From an uncultured Bacteroidales bacterium (lineage in GTDB: Bacteria; Bacteroidota; Bacteroidia; Bacteroidales; F082): a DNA stretch of 64,000 nt. Under the pieces are notes generated by a model that was given only the letters and a program-made list of their open reading frames with translations, was not told the origin of the DNA and did not search any database. The position numbers and the translations under genes were made by a program. Positions 15,980 to 25,452 of this stretch are shown one piece after another; the first letter of the stretch is position 1; each line of letters opens with the position of its first letter. The DNA is taken from positions 310,001 through 374,000 of the forward strand of contig CAMYXP010000001.1 in assembly GCA_947303085.1 (NCBI GenBank). The letters are read 5' to 3'.

Positions 15980-17023
15980 ATGTCAGAAAGAAAATTTTGG
16001 AATAAGATCAAAAATAACAGGTTTTACCTCTCCTTGACTGGAATAATCGGGGCTATATTATTGTTTTTCTTGGTGTTATATCTCTCTGTGCCTTCTTATT
16101 CTTTTGCTGATATCGAGCCTTTTAATGGTGAATTCATTTATAATCCATATTCACAAATCAACAGAATTAATTATATTGATTTTCGCTCCGAATCGATTGT
16201 AAATCAAGGAATTAAGGTGTATGAATATGGCTATGCCATGAGCGGAACAAGATATCTTTGTTTAGGCTATGAAAAAAAGAGAAAAATTGATTATCCGTTC
16301 CTGCAAAGTGTTCATTATAAGCAGTTTAACATCGATAAACTGAATAAAATGACGCGTCTTGTGGCACCTGCTCATCCGACCAAAGGTTTCAAGAAAGGTG
16401 AGTTGACGCATCTCGACCATTATCTGGTGATGGAGGCTTTAAGTGAAGATGATAACTCGTTGTTTTACTGGGATATAGCTCTTTCAAACGGGCATCGTGT
16501 GAATATTATCGCCACTGGTCAAAATCATGTTACGGCTTGCATTGGCGATAATGACGCTGAATCGGTTTACAAGTCACTTGAGACTGGTAACTCATATGCT
16601 GTGAAGTATTCGGGTAACTTGATTGATGTGCCTGAACTTCAAAGTGTTACGCTGCAAAATGACACTTTGATTGTCGCTGTGACCGCAAAAGCGAAGGAGA
16701 TGCGTTTCATTGGACAGAATGCCATTGTAAAACAGCGACTTAGCGATGTTTCAGAAGGTTTTTATCATTTTGAAAAAGATGACACATACATTCGTACTGA
16801 GATAGAATTTGAAAATGGTAACACACTGTATCTCAATCCGTTAGTGCGACACCAATATCAATATTTCTTTGACCTTAACAAAGCTAAAGTCATGAAAGGC
16901 CGCACTTATTTGATGTGGGCTGTGTATATCATCGTGGCAGTGTTTTTAGTCAGAATGTTTATTGTTAACATCATTTCGACTGATCATCTACCGAAGGGAG
17001 ATGGTAATGGAGAAATCTCATAA
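15980..17023 (+). CDS. Membrane-anchored protein of unknown function
   Basis: Not recognised. It has 347 residues, with one hydrophobic segment near the N-terminus (about 15-40) and one near the C-terminus (about 310-332). The region of about 270 residues between them is probably extracytoplasmic and beta-rich. The downstream glycosyltransferase begins 10 nt after its stop, so the pair are co-transcribed and may act in the same surface-glycan or lipid modification. No catalytic motif was seen. Confidence 0.75.
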   Translation: MSERKFWNKIKNNRFYLSLTGIIGAILLFFLVLYLSVPSYSFADIEPFNGEFIYNPYSQINRINYIDFRSESIVNQGIKVYEYGYAMSGTRYLCLGYEKKRKIDYPFLQSVHYKQFNIDKLNKMTRLVAPAHPTKGFKKGELTHLDHYLVMEALSEDDNSLFYWDIALSNGHRVNIIATGQNHVTACIGDNDAESVYKSLETGNSYAVKYSGNLIDVPELQSVTLQNDTLIVAVTAKAKEMRFIGQNAIVKQRLSDVSEGFYHFEKDDTYIRTEIEFENGNTLYLNPLVRHQYQYFFDLNKAKVMKGRTYLMWAVYIIVAVFLVRMFIVNIISTDHLPKGDGNGEIS

Positions 17024-17033
17024 ATAGTTTAAC

Positions 17034-18593
17034 ATGAAAATTCAAGAGAATAAAATCGACAAATATATTGCTTGGCTGCTGATTATCAGTGCATTAGTGC
17101 GTGGATTCCTCGCCGCTTTCATCGAATTCGGCAACGACGAGGTGTATTATTGGACCTACGCCATGTATCCTGATTGGAGTCATTTCGATCATCCTGGCAT
17201 GGTGGGCTGGCTTATGCAGATTTTTAGTCTTAACTTATTGTTTTCCAGTGAGTTTGCCTTGCGACTATCGTCGATAATCTTTATGACCGTCGACACCTAT
17301 ATTATATATAGGCTTGGCTGTTTGGTGAAAAACAAACTTGCAGGTTTCTACGCCGCTTTGTTTTACACTGCTTCGCTGTATTGCTTCATAATCACTGGTG
17401 TTTTCATTATGCCTGATACTCCGCTGATGCTGTTTACTTTGCTGGCGATTTATTGTTTTCTCTTGTCATTCCGAGCGGAACGTAGTGGAGTCGAGGAATC
17501 CGGTAAACATTATGTGCTTGGCGGTCTCTTTGCCGGTCTCGCTCTACTTTCGAAATATTCCGCTGGCTTTATCTGGATTGGTGTCGGCCTTTACATCTTA
17601 TTATTTGATCGTAAACAACTGAAAAACAAATATTTATATCTCTCGGTATTGATTTCTGCCGTCTGCCTGCTCCCGATTTTGATTTGGAATATGCAAAATG
17701 ATTTCATCAGTTTCACTTTCCATGGTGATAGGGTCAGCTTGTTCGGGCAGTTGCAGCCACTTGACTTTTTAAAGGAGATTTTGGGAGAGTTAGGATACAA
17801 TAATCCTATCAATTATATATTGATAATCATAGCGTTAGTGGCTTGGTGGAGGGGTAAAAAATATCTTGACGAAACAAGCGGGCGCCTCTTGCTTCTTTTC
17901 GCGCTCCCGTTCATCGGATTGTTTTGGTTCTTCTCCCTCACGCGCCCGATTCTGCCTCATTGGTCGGCGCCCGCGTTCTCACTTCTCTTGTTATTTCCGG
18001 CATCTTATTTTGCTGAAAAACAATCTGTTACTGACGGTAAGATAAAACTTCCTAAACCAATAATCGCCACGGTGTCGTTGTTGGCTATCGTATTGGTTTT
18101 CGGTGCTACGGAGATTAAAACCGGCATCATTCCATTGCGTTTCGGCGAACGTGCCAACTCGGTGCGGTATTATGGCGAAAGCGACTTCACTACGACGATT
18201 TACGGCTGGCGTCAGATAAAAGATGATTTTCAGATGATTCGAGAGCAAAAGATTGCCGAAGGTGAGATGAAAGAGACCGACGGCATGGTCGGACTGCAGT
18301 GGTTTCCGATGGCTAATTTCGATTATTATGTTGCTAATCCGTTGAATATCAATATGTATGGATTGGAAAGCATTGATAAGATTCATAAATATGCATGGAT
18401 AAACGAATATCGTGGCGGACTTCAGAAAGGCAACGACTACTGGTTCCTCGACGAAAGCTCCGATTATTATGCGCCTGAGCGTTATCTCGACTATCGTTTT
18501 AACGAAATCGTGCCTTGCGATACCATCACCGTCGAACGTTGCGGCAAGCCTGCGAAATATGTCTTCGTTTATATGTGTAAAGGCCTGAAATGA
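17034..18593 (+). CDS. GT39/ArnT-like membrane glycosyltransferase
   Basis: A polytopic inner-membrane glycosyltransferase of the dolichyl-phosphate-mannose mannosyltransferase (PMT/ArnT) type, 519 residues with about ten helices. The family's first loop with acidic residues and Tyr pairs is present: GNDEVYYWTYA near 33-43 and FDHPGMVGWL near 51-60. It probably transfers a sugar from a polyprenyl-phosphate carrier to lipid or protein. Residues 145-156 (SFRAERSGVEES) are the translation of a small intergenic-type repeat that has inserted in frame into a loop between two helices. Confidence 0.85.
   Translation: MKIQENKIDKYIAWLLIISALVRGFLAAFIEFGNDEVYYWTYAMYPDWSHFDHPGMVGWLMQIFSLNLLFSSEFALRLSSIIFMTVDTYIIYRLGCLVKNKLAGFYAALFYTASLYCFIITGVFIMPDTPLMLFTLLAIYCFLLSFRAERSGVEESGKHYVLGGLFAGLALLSKYSAGFIWIGVGLYILLFDRKQLKNKYLYLSVLISAVCLLPILIWNMQNDFISFTFHGDRVSLFGQLQPLDFLKEILGELGYNNPINYILIIIALVAWWRGKKYLDETSGRLLLLFALPFIGLFWFFSLTRPILPHWSAPAFSLLLLFPASYFAEKQSVTDGKIKLPKPIIATVSLLAIVLVFGATEIKTGIIPLRFGERANSVRYYGESDFTTTIYGWRQIKDDFQMIREQKIAEGEMKETDGMVGLQWFPMANFDYYVANPLNINMYGLESIDKIHKYAWINEYRGGLQKGNDYWFLDESSDYYAPERYLDYRFNEIVPCDTITVERCGKPAKYVFVYMCKGLK
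17464..17500. repeat. Small interspersed repeat inserted in frame in the GT39 gene
   Basis: A roughly 37-bp element (TGTCATTCCGAGCGGAACG and the following GTAGTGGAGTCGAGGAATC) lies within the glycosyltransferase coding region and is translated as SFRAERSGVEES. Intergenic relatives lie at 31691-31729, 34866-34902 and, inverted, 43542-43574. Confidence 0.8.
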
Positions 18594-18737
18594 GGCGTTT
18601 CTGTTAAATTTTTTTAAGATTTCCTTCAAAAAAATGCAAACTATGTTAAAAGTGTGCTGAAACCTGCAAAAAGTCGCCGGTTTTTCTTGATACCTTTTAA
18701 TATATGTCTACTTTTGCTATGAAAGAACGCATTTTTT

Positions 18738-19985
18738 ATGAAAGAAGAGTTTTTATATTATCTCTGGGAGAACAGGTTGCTGTCGAAAGACATTCAGACC
18801 GTCGATGGAGACTCCGTTTATGTGCTGTCTGTCGGGCATCGAAACTATGACTCTGGTCCTGATTTTCTTGACGCTCGCATCCGGATTGGACGCACGTTGT
18901 GGGTAGGACATGTCGAGATTCATGTTAACGCTTCAGATTGGTTTAGGCATGGACATCAAGGTGATGACGCGTACAAAAACGTGATTCTGCATGTTGTGTA
19001 TTGCAATGATACAGAGCAACTTGCGATTCCGACTATCGAGGTTAAGGGTAAGTTTGACGAGGACGTTTACGAGAAGTACAATGGTTTTTTAAAGTCGAGG
19101 AGGTGGATTCCGTGTGAGAAGTTGATTGTTGGAATTCAGCAGTTTACGTGGCTTTCGTGGCTTGAGCGTATCGTGGTTGAGCGTCTCGAGACGGAGGTGA
19201 AAGATGTTTTTTCCAAATTGGCGGAAAACAACTACGACTGGAAAGAGACTCTGTATCAACGACTTATGCGCTATTCCGGGTTGAAGGTCAACAATGATGC
19301 GTTTGAAACACTGGCGAAATTGTTGCCGTTGCGGATTTTGCGCAAGCACATCGACAACCCTTTGCAAATCGAGGCGATGTTTTTCGGCTGCGCGGGATTC
19401 CTTGAGCGTGAGTTCACCGAGCCTTATCCTGTTCTTCTCCAGAGAGAATTCACGATATTGAAGTCGAAGTTTAATCTTAAAGTCATGCCAAGTTTGTATT
19501 GGAAGTATTTAAGGTTAAGGCCTCCAAATTTCCCTACCATACGCATGGCGCAGATGGCGTCGATGGTGTGTGATTTTGATAAAATGTTTTCTAAGTTGCA
19601 TACTATCAGTGACTTGGAATCGGTGCGAAATCTTTTTAATGTTGAAGTCAATGAATATTGGGACACACATTTTCTGTTTGAAAAGCCATCGAAACCCATT
19701 AAAAAGAACCTTGGTACCACTGCTGTCGACGTGTTGATTATCAATGCGTTGGTTCCTGTGATGTTCAGTTATGGCATTTTTCATGACGATCAGGACATGA
19801 AAAACAGAAGTTTAGGTTTTTTGAATGTCATGGAAGCTGAGGATAATTTAGTGATCAGAAGGTTCGAAAGTTTGGGTGTGAATGTGCAAAATGCCCAGCA
19901 AACACAGGCGTTGCTGCATCTTTACAACAATTATTGCAGGAAGCGTAAGTGCTTGAAATGTCGTGTTTTTAGTGCCTCAAAATAA
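18738..19985 (+). CDS. DUF2851 family protein
   Basis: A 415-residue soluble protein of the DUF2851 family, found throughout Bacteroidota. The N-terminal half shows SVGHRNYDSGPDFLDARIRIG and WVGHVEIHVNASDW, the conserved core of the family. The C-terminus ends with CRKRKCLKC, suggesting a Zn-binding CxxC. Its function is unknown. The 144-nt gap upstream holds AT-rich sequence and no recognised element. Confidence 0.85.
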   Translation: MKEEFLYYLWENRLLSKDIQTVDGDSVYVLSVGHRNYDSGPDFLDARIRIGRTLWVGHVEIHVNASDWFRHGHQGDDAYKNVILHVVYCNDTEQLAIPTIEVKGKFDEDVYEKYNGFLKSRRWIPCEKLIVGIQQFTWLSWLERIVVERLETEVKDVFSKLAENNYDWKETLYQRLMRYSGLKVNNDAFETLAKLLPLRILRKHIDNPLQIEAMFFGCAGFLEREFTEPYPVLLQREFTILKSKFNLKVMPSLYWKYLRLRPPNFPTIRMAQMASMVCDFDKMFSKLHTISDLESVRNLFNVEVNEYWDTHFLFEKPSKPIKKNLGTTAVDVLIINALVPVMFSYGIFHDDQDMKNRSLGFLNVMEAEDNLVIRRFESLGVNVQNAQQTQALLHLYNNYCRKRKCLKCRVFSASK

Positions 19986-20025
19986 TTTTTCTGAAAAAAA
20001 GTTTGCGTTGTACGATAATTCTGCT

Positions 20026-20033
20026 TATCTTTG
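20026..20033 (+). promoter_or_regulatory. -7 promoter element of the coiled-coil/zapA operon
   Basis: TATCTTTG, 32 nt upstream of the ATG at 20066, matches TAnnTTTG. Confidence 0.55.
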
Positions 20034-20065
20034 TGGCAAAATTCTAAAGCAAACTGTAAAAGGAA

Positions 20066-20359
20066 ATGGCTGATTTAAGTGTAAGACTTTCGGAAATCGA
20101 GTTGAAGTTGAGAAAGCTCGTAGCGCTTAAGAATCAACTAGTTGAGAAGAACAGTGAGCTGGTTCGCGAGAATGGGGAGCTTCAGTTGAAAGTTGAGATT
20201 CTTCAGACCGAGAACGAAGAATTGAAGGATAAAATAAATAAAACAACTATTGTTAACGCACTCGGAAACGAGAAAGAAATAGAAGAAAGTAGGCAGTTGA
20301 TCAAGACATTGGTGAAAGAAATAGATCAATGTGTTGCGATATTGAACGCCGAACAGTGA
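20066..20359 (+). CDS. Small coiled-coil protein upstream of zapA
   Basis: A 97-residue protein that is almost entirely heptad-patterned helix (about residues 5-65, ELKLRKLVALKNQLVEKNSEL and onwards), with a conserved C-terminal segment of about 25 residues. It resembles ZapB-type division coiled coils in size and structure, and its position 16 nt before the zapA ATG suggests a division role. Coiled-coil similarity alone is weak evidence. Confidence 0.75.
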   Translation: MADLSVRLSEIELKLRKLVALKNQLVEKNSELVRENGELQLKVEILQTENEELKDKINKTTIVNALGNEKEIEESRQLIKTLVKEIDQCVAILNAEQ

Positions 20360-20375
20360 TAAATAATTGACGGTT

Positions 20376-20669
20376 ATGAGCGAAAGTGAAGAAATAAAGA
20401 TTAGTATTACCGTTGCTGAACGCAATTACCGTCTGACTATTGACAAGGCTGATGAGGAGAAGGTTCGGAGAGCCGCTGAGATGATTAACGAACGGGTTAA
20501 CGAATTTAAGAGAGTTTATACGGATAAAGATTATCTGTCGTTAGTCTCAATGGCATGTATTCAGTTCGCCACAACGGTGGCGAAATACGAGAATGACTCC
20601 GCGTTCAAGGATCAATATCTCGACAAACAACTCGATGTCATCGATGATTTGTTGACTGAAAACTTATAA
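20376..20669 (+). CDS. zapA: Cell division protein ZapA
   Basis: An FtsZ-ring-associated protein of about 97 residues. ISITVAERNYRLTID is the N-terminal ZapA fold, and DEEKVRRAAEMINERVNEF leads into the long C-terminal helix. I chose the ATG at 20376 over an in-frame TTG at 20367. In many bacteria zapA is followed by the 6S RNA gene, and an RNA with 6S-like structure follows here within about 10 nt of the stop. Confidence 0.9.
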   Translation: MSESEEIKISITVAERNYRLTIDKADEEKVRRAAEMINERVNEFKRVYTDKDYLSLVSMACIQFATTVAKYENDSAFKDQYLDKQLDVIDDLLTENL

Positions 20670-20673
20670 GATT

Positions 20674-20862
20674 TGTCTGTCTGTCCACCGCATGATGTAA
20701 CCTTAACAACTAATTCAATTTCAACCGGTTGACTCATGGGTACAAAAACAGGCCTCATCCTCGCAAGAGGAGCTTTAACGCCAGTGGACGTTTGCGTATC
20801 GTGGCAGCCATAAGCGTGATATACAAGGGTTTACGATCCCTTTGGGCAGACAGATTTTCTTT
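20674..20862 (+). ncRNA. ssrS: 6S RNA-like regulatory RNA
   Basis: A non-coding stretch between zapA and rny with 6S architecture. The closing stem pairs TCTGTCTGTCC (20676-20686) with GGGCAGACAGA (20844-20854), allowing one G-U, and is followed by a T-rich run (20855-20864). The midpoint of the RNA carries a hairpin, CCTC-GCAA-GAGG, near 20757-20768, flanked by two unpaired-looking arms that could form the central bubble mimicking an open promoter. The size, about 190 nt, and the location after zapA fit 6S RNA, which binds RNA polymerase holoenzyme. The exact 5' end is uncertain. Confidence 0.78.
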
Positions 20863-20895
20863 TTCGCGGAAGAGTAAAATCAAGGTATTAAAAAA

Positions 20896-22455
20896 ATGAT
20901 TTTACTACAATTAAGCACAAGCATTATTTACGCAGTGGTAGGCGTCTTAGGCGTCGGTGTCGGCGTGTTGCTGGCAACCACACTCATGCGTAGCGCATTG
21001 ACTAGAAAAAGCAAGCAGTTACTGGAAGAAGCTAAGGAAAAAGGTGAAGTTATCAAGAAAGACAAGATTTTGCAGGCAAAAGAGAAGTTCCTGCAGATGA
21101 AGTCGGACTATGAGAAGGAGACAAACGAGAAGAAACGTGAGCTTCAGAAGGTTGAAAGCCGCGTGCAACAGCAGCAACAGCAGGTGAATCAGCGTAGCGA
21201 AGAACTCAACCGCAAAGCCAACGAACTGAACAACCAGCAGCAGAAACTTGAAAATCAGAAAGAGACTCTGACAAAGAAACAGGCCGAACTCGACAAGATT
21301 CAAGAGGAACAGAAGAAGATGCTTGAATCTATCTCAGGACTTACAGTGGCTGAAGCTAAGGAACAGCTGAAAGAAGCTGTGAAAGACGAGGCTCGCGCCG
21401 AGGCTATGGTGCTAGCTAAGGAAATCGTCGAAGAAGCCAAGATGTCGGCCAACCAGGACGCTAAAAAAATCGTTCTTGAGACTATTCAAAGAACAGCGTC
21501 GGAACACGCCATCGAGAACACCGTTTCAGTGTTTAACATTGAAAATGATGAGATTAAGGGTCGTATCATTGGCCGTGAAGGACGTAACATCCGCGCACTC
21601 GAATCACTTACAGGCGTTGAAATCATCATCGACGACAGCCCTGACGCAATTCTTCTTTCAGGTTTCGACCCGATCCGTCGTGAGATTGCACGTCTCTCGC
21701 TTCAGAAACTCGTGACCGACGGCCGTATCCACCCGGCACGTATCGAGGAAGTGGTGAAGAAAGTGGAGAAACAGGTTGAACAGGAAATTATCGAGACAGG
21801 TAAACGCACTGTCATCGACCTCGGCATCCACAACCTCGCTCCAGAGCTTATCCGCATGATCGGTAGAATGAAATACCGTTCATCGTACGGACAGAACTTG
21901 CTGCAGCACTCAATCGAGACCGCTAAGCTTTGCGCCACTATGGCCGCAGAACTCGGCTTGAACCCGAAGGTGGCAAAACGCGCAGGTTTGTTGCACGATA
22001 TCGGTAAGGTGGCTGAAAACGAGGAGGAGCTTCCACACGCAATCCTCGGTATGAAGACCGCTGAGAAATACAAAGAGAAACCTGACGTTTGCAACGCTAT
22101 TGGTGCTCACCACGATGAAATCGAGATGGAGTCACTCATCGCGCCTATCGTTCAGGTGTGCGACGCTATCTCAGGCGCACGTCCAGGCGCACGCCGTGAA
22201 GTCGTCGAGGCTTATATCCAGCGTCTGAACAAGCTCGAAAAGATGGCGATGTCGTATCCGGGCGTGGTGAAGACCTACGCTATCCAGGCCGGTCGTGAGC
22301 TCCGCGTCATCGTCGGCGCCGACAAGGTCACCGACCAGGAGGCCGACAGCATCGCATACGACCTCTCACGTCAGATCCAGACCGAGATGACGTACCCGGG
22401 ACAGATCAAGATCACTGTCATCAGGGAGACCAGAGCGGTACAGTTCGCAAAATAA
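20896..22455 (+). CDS. rny: Ribonuclease Y
   Basis: A membrane-anchored endoribonuclease that initiates mRNA decay, 519 residues, normal length. An N-terminal transmembrane helix (about 8-28) is followed by a long coiled coil (about 35-180). Next come the KH domain with [15 protein letters not shown] near 220-235 and the HD domain with [18 protein letters not shown] and [10 protein letters not shown] near 375, where the HD pair binds metal. The C-terminal [15 protein letters not shown] region also fits. It follows the 6S-like RNA, and its message ends in a strong palindromic terminator. Confidence 0.97.
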   Translation: MILLQLSTSIIYAVVGVLGVGVGVLLATTLMRSALTRKSKQLLEEAKEKGEVIKKDKILQAKEKFLQMKSDYEKETNEKKRELQKVESRVQQQQQQVNQRSEELNRKANELNNQQQKLENQKETLTKKQAELDKIQEEQKKMLESISGLTVAEAKEQLKEAVKDEARAEAMVLAKEIVEEAKMSANQDAKKIVLETIQRTASEHAIENTVSVFNIENDEIKGRIIGREGRNIRALESLTGVEIIIDDSPDAILLSGFDPIRREIARLSLQKLVTDGRIHPARIEEVVKKVEKQVEQEIIETGKRTVIDLGIHNLAPELIRMIGRMKYRSSYGQNLLQHSIETAKLCATMAAELGLNPKVAKRAGLLHDIGKVAENEEELPHAILGMKTAEKYKEKPDVCNAIGAHHDEIEMESLIAPIVQVCDAISGARPGARREVVEAYIQRLNKLEKMAMSYPGVVKTYAIQAGRELRVIVGADKVTDQEADSIAYDLSRQIQTEMTYPGQIKITVIRETRAVQFAK

Positions 22456-22481
22456 CAGAATGCGAAAACGGCAGAAAAAAC

Positions 22482-22518
22482 GTAGAGACGTCACGATGTG
22501 GCGTCTCTACAATTTTTT
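22482..22518 (+). terminator. Terminator of rny, built from a GTAGAGACG palindrome
   Basis: GTAGAGACGTCAC (22482-22494) pairs with GTGGCGTCTCTAC (22498-22510) around the loop GAT, a 13-bp stem with one G-U, followed by AATTTTTT. It sits between the convergent rny and T9SS genes. Confidence 0.75.
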
Positions 22519-22527
22519 ATTATGAAA

Positions 22528-22554
22528 TGAGACGCCATAATATGACGTCTCTAC
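22528..22554. repeat. Second AGAGACG palindrome
   Basis: An imperfect palindrome, TGAGACGCCATAATATGACG then TCTCTAC, repeats the arms of the rny terminator 18 nt downstream of it, just before the stop of the T9SS gene. The pair looks like two copies of one small palindromic repeat and could serve transcripts from both sides. Confidence 0.65.
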
Positions 22555-22560
22555 AAGTGG

Positions 22561-23313
22561 TTAATGTCTCACGACTAATTTGCTTGATTTCTCGGTCTTG
22601 CCATTAACGACGAGGCTGTAGAAATAAACACCGTCGGCGAGGTCGCTGACGTTGATGCTGGCTTTGCCATAAATGCCGTTGATTTCATTTCTCAGAACCT
22701 CTTGTCCCATCATGTTGTAGATGGCGACTTCAGCATTCACGTTTGAAGCGAAGTTGTAGTCGAAGTTCACCACGTCATTTGCTGGAACAGGATAAGCATT
22801 GCTGAACACCTCGGCTTTGCTGTAATCTGCAAGGCCTTCCAACGAATATTTGAAGGTGATGTTGATTGTAAACACATCTTCCGGAGTGTTCATGTCCCAA
22901 ATCTCTAATGTGATAATCTGCTCCTGACCGAGTACTGACAGATAATCGTTGGCCATATAGTGACCGCTCAATAATACTTCAACGCCAGCTGTAGCCTGAT
23001 AAGGCTCAGTCTCTTGGATGGTGTTGGAAGGAGCGAGGCATTGACCAAAACAAATCCATGTGCCGGTCTCCTCAATGTAGTTGACAGGAGTCTTTCTGCC
23101 GACAAGTCGCATGTTTTCGTTAGGCATAACATTAAACTCGAGTTGAAGCTCGCCGCCTGGCTCACCCCATGATTCAGAGCCGTCGCCGTAAACGTAATAA
23201 GAGGCGCCGTTTTCAACGATATTGCCGGTCTCTTTTTCTGTTACCTGATAGCTCTGTGCTGATAACGCGAACACAGAAAGCATTAAAGATAAAATAAAGA
23301 ATAATTTTTTCAT
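22561..23313 (-). CDS. Secreted protein with type IX sorting domain
   Basis: A 250-residue protein with a signal peptide (KKLFFILSLMLSVFALSAQS, cleavage near residue 20). A beta-rich region of about 150 residues of unknown function follows. The C-terminal Por/T9SS sorting domain is at about 178-250 (SNAYPVPANDVVNFDYNF, AEVAIYNMMGQEVLR, LADGVYFYSLVVNG, KLVVRH). It would be exported across the outer membrane by the type IX system and possibly anchored to the surface. The effector part is not recognised. Confidence 0.87.
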   Translation of the reverse strand: MKKLFFILSLMLSVFALSAQSYQVTEKETGNIVENGASYYVYGDGSESWGEPGGELQLEFNVMPNENMRLVGRKTPVNYIEETGTWICFGQCLAPSNTIQETEPYQATAGVEVLLSGHYMANDYLSVLGQEQIITLEIWDMNTPEDVFTINITFKYSLEGLADYSKAEVFSNAYPVPANDVVNFDYNFASNVNAEVAIYNMMGQEVLRNEINGIYGKASINVSDLADGVYFYSLVVNGKTEKSSKLVVRH

Positions 23314-23348
23314 ACGCTATTTATTTAAATTGTTAATAATTCCTTTTT

Positions 23349-23416
23349 TAGCCACTAGCCATTAGCCATCAGTTGGGTTGGGCTTTTCTAATGGCTAATG
23401 GCTATTATCTAATGGC
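23349..23416. repeat. Heptad array TAGCCAT with inverted right arm, at the hutU stop
   Basis: Left arm TAGCCAC, TAGCCAT, TAGCCAT at 23349-23369; right arm CTAATGG, CTAATGG, CTATTAT, CTAATGG at 23388-23415. The right arm differs by one base from that at the sufS stop. In the sense of hutU the array starts at the stop codon. It probably acts as a hairpin terminator or 3' stabiliser. Confidence 0.75.
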
Positions 23417-25411
23417 TTATTTCACGATTTTTGCAATCATTTCGTCATTTGCGATGTTAGGCATAGTGACTTTCAGACGCGGTTCGACCTCCATGGCGCG
23501 TTTGATGGCGAACATGGCCGGTTCGTTTCTAGCCCAGCTACGACGGGCGATACCGTTGTTCACATCCCAATGCAGCATGCAGTGCAGACGACGGTCAGCC
23601 TCTGGAGTTCCATCAAGAACCATGCCAAAGCCTCCGTTGATGACCTCGCCCCAGCCTACGCCGCCGCCGTTGTGGATTGAGACCCATGTGGCACCGCGGA
23701 ATCCGTCGCCGATGACGTTCTGTACTGCCATATCGGCTGTGAAGCTTGAGCCGTCGTAGATGTTAGATGTCTCACGGAACGGTGAGTCGGTACCTGACAC
23801 ATCGTGGTGGTCACGACCTAATACAACCGGCGCTGTCAAGCGGCCGTCGGCGATGGCTTTGTTGAACTCGGCAGCGATCTTGGTGCGGCCTTCGCAGTCG
23901 GCGTAGAGGATACGTGCCTGTGAGCCCACGACGAGATGGTTGGCCTGTGCGCCCTTGATCCACTGGATGTTGTCATGCATCTGCTGCTGGATCTCCTTCG
24001 GCGATGACTTGGCGATGTCTTCCAACACCTTGCACGCGATGTCGTCGGTGACCTGTAGATCTTCGGGTTTTCCTGATGTGCAGACCCAACGGAACGGACC
24101 GAAGCCGTAGTCGAAATACATAGGTCCCATGATGTCCTGGACGTATGAAGGATAACGGAACTTGCCGTCTTCTTTCAAGATATCAGCTCCTGCACGGCTA
24201 CTCTCGAGGAGGAAAGCGTTGCCGTAGTCGAAGAAGTACATGCCTTTGGCAGTGAGCTTGTTGATAGCTGCCACATGACGGCGTAATGAAGCGTAGACCG
24301 CCTCTTTGAACTTAGCCGGCTCTTCTGCCATCATCTTCTTTGACTCTTCAAGTGAATAACCGACAGGGTAGTAGCCGCCAGCGAATGGGTTGTGCAACGA
24401 TGTCTGGTCGGAACCCAAATCCACCTGGATGCCTTTATTTGCTGCATATTCCCAAAGGTCGACGACGTTGCCCTGATATGCGAACGAACGTGCGATCTTC
24501 TTTGCACGGGCGTCGTTCACTTTCTCGAACAACTCGTCAAGATTTTCGTGAATCTCATCGACCCAGCCCTGGTTGTAGCGTTTCTGTGCCGCTGCCGGAT
24601 TGATTTCAGCTGTGATTGACACTACTCCGGCGATGTTACCAGCTTTTGGCTGAGCTCCCGACATGCCGCCGAGACCCGCTGTGATGAACAGCTTGCCAGC
24701 CGGTGTGCCGCCTTGCTTACGCGAAGCGTTCAACACCGTGATTGTGGTGCCGTGGACGATGCCTTGTGGTCCGATGTACATATAAGAACCAGCAGTCATC
24801 TGGCCGTATTGTGTCACGCCGAGTGCGTTGTAACGCTCCCAATCGTCTGGTTTTGAATAGTTTGGAATCATCATACCATTGGTGACGATGACACGTGGAG
24901 CCTCTTTGTGCGACGGGAACAGTCCCATAGGGTGACCCGAATACATTACCAAAGTCTGCTCGTCGGTCATGTTGGCGAGATATTGCATCACGAGGCGATA
25001 CTGTGCCCAGTTCTGGAAGATGGCGCCGTTGCCGCCGTATATGATGAGCTCATGCGGATGTTGTGCCACCGCAGGGTCTAAGTTATTCTGAATCATCAAC
25101 ATAATGGCTGCAGCCTGACGGCATTTCGCAGGATATTCGTCAATCGGACGGGCATACATCTTGTATGAAGGACGATAACGGTACATGTAGATGCGGCCGT
25201 AAGTCTCAAGTTCCTCGTAAAACTCAGGAGCCAGCTTTGCGTGAAGGTTCTCGGGGAAATAACGCAGTGCGTTCTTCAAAGCCAGTCTTTTCTGCTCTTT
25301 TGTCAAGATATCCTTACGTTTCGGAGCATGGTTGATGCTCTTGTCGTATTCTTTTACTTCCGGCAACTCATTAGGGATACCGGCAAGTATTTCTTTTTGA
25401 AAATCATTCAT
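23417..25411 (-). CDS. hutU: Urocanate hydratase
   Basis: Converts urocanate to imidazolonepropionate in histidine degradation, NAD-dependent, cytosolic. The 664 residues correspond to the long form of the enzyme. IIYGGNGAIFQNWAQYRL, MYSGHPMGLFPSH, TAGLGGMSGAQPKAGNIAG (NAD-binding) and VLGRDHHDVSGTDSPFRET are family stretches. GVGWGEVINGGFGMVLDG near the C-terminus is also conserved. No hutH, hutI or formiminotransferase gene is next to it, so the pathway genes must be elsewhere or incomplete. Confidence 0.97.
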   Translation of the reverse strand: MNDFQKEILAGIPNELPEVKEYDKSINHAPKRKDILTKEQKRLALKNALRYFPENLHAKLAPEFYEELETYGRIYMYRYRPSYKMYARPIDEYPAKCRQAAAIMLMIQNNLDPAVAQHPHELIIYGGNGAIFQNWAQYRLVMQYLANMTDEQTLVMYSGHPMGLFPSHKEAPRVIVTNGMMIPNYSKPDDWERYNALGVTQYGQMTAGSYMYIGPQGIVHGTTITVLNASRKQGGTPAGKLFITAGLGGMSGAQPKAGNIAGVVSITAEINPAAAQKRYNQGWVDEIHENLDELFEKVNDARAKKIARSFAYQGNVVDLWEYAANKGIQVDLGSDQTSLHNPFAGGYYPVGYSLEESKKMMAEEPAKFKEAVYASLRRHVAAINKLTAKGMYFFDYGNAFLLESSRAGADILKEDGKFRYPSYVQDIMGPMYFDYGFGPFRWVCTSGKPEDLQVTDDIACKVLEDIAKSSPKEIQQQMHDNIQWIKGAQANHLVVGSQARILYADCEGRTKIAAEFNKAIADGRLTAPVVLGRDHHDVSGTDSPFRETSNIYDGSSFTADMAVQNVIGDGFRGATWVSIHNGGGVGWGEVINGGFGMVLDGTPEADRRLHCMLHWDVNNGIARRSWARNEPAMFAIKRAMEVEPRLKVTMPNIANDEMIAKIVK

Positions 25412-25452
25412 TTATGTAAAATTTTAATATTTATTTCGATATTTTTAACCTG

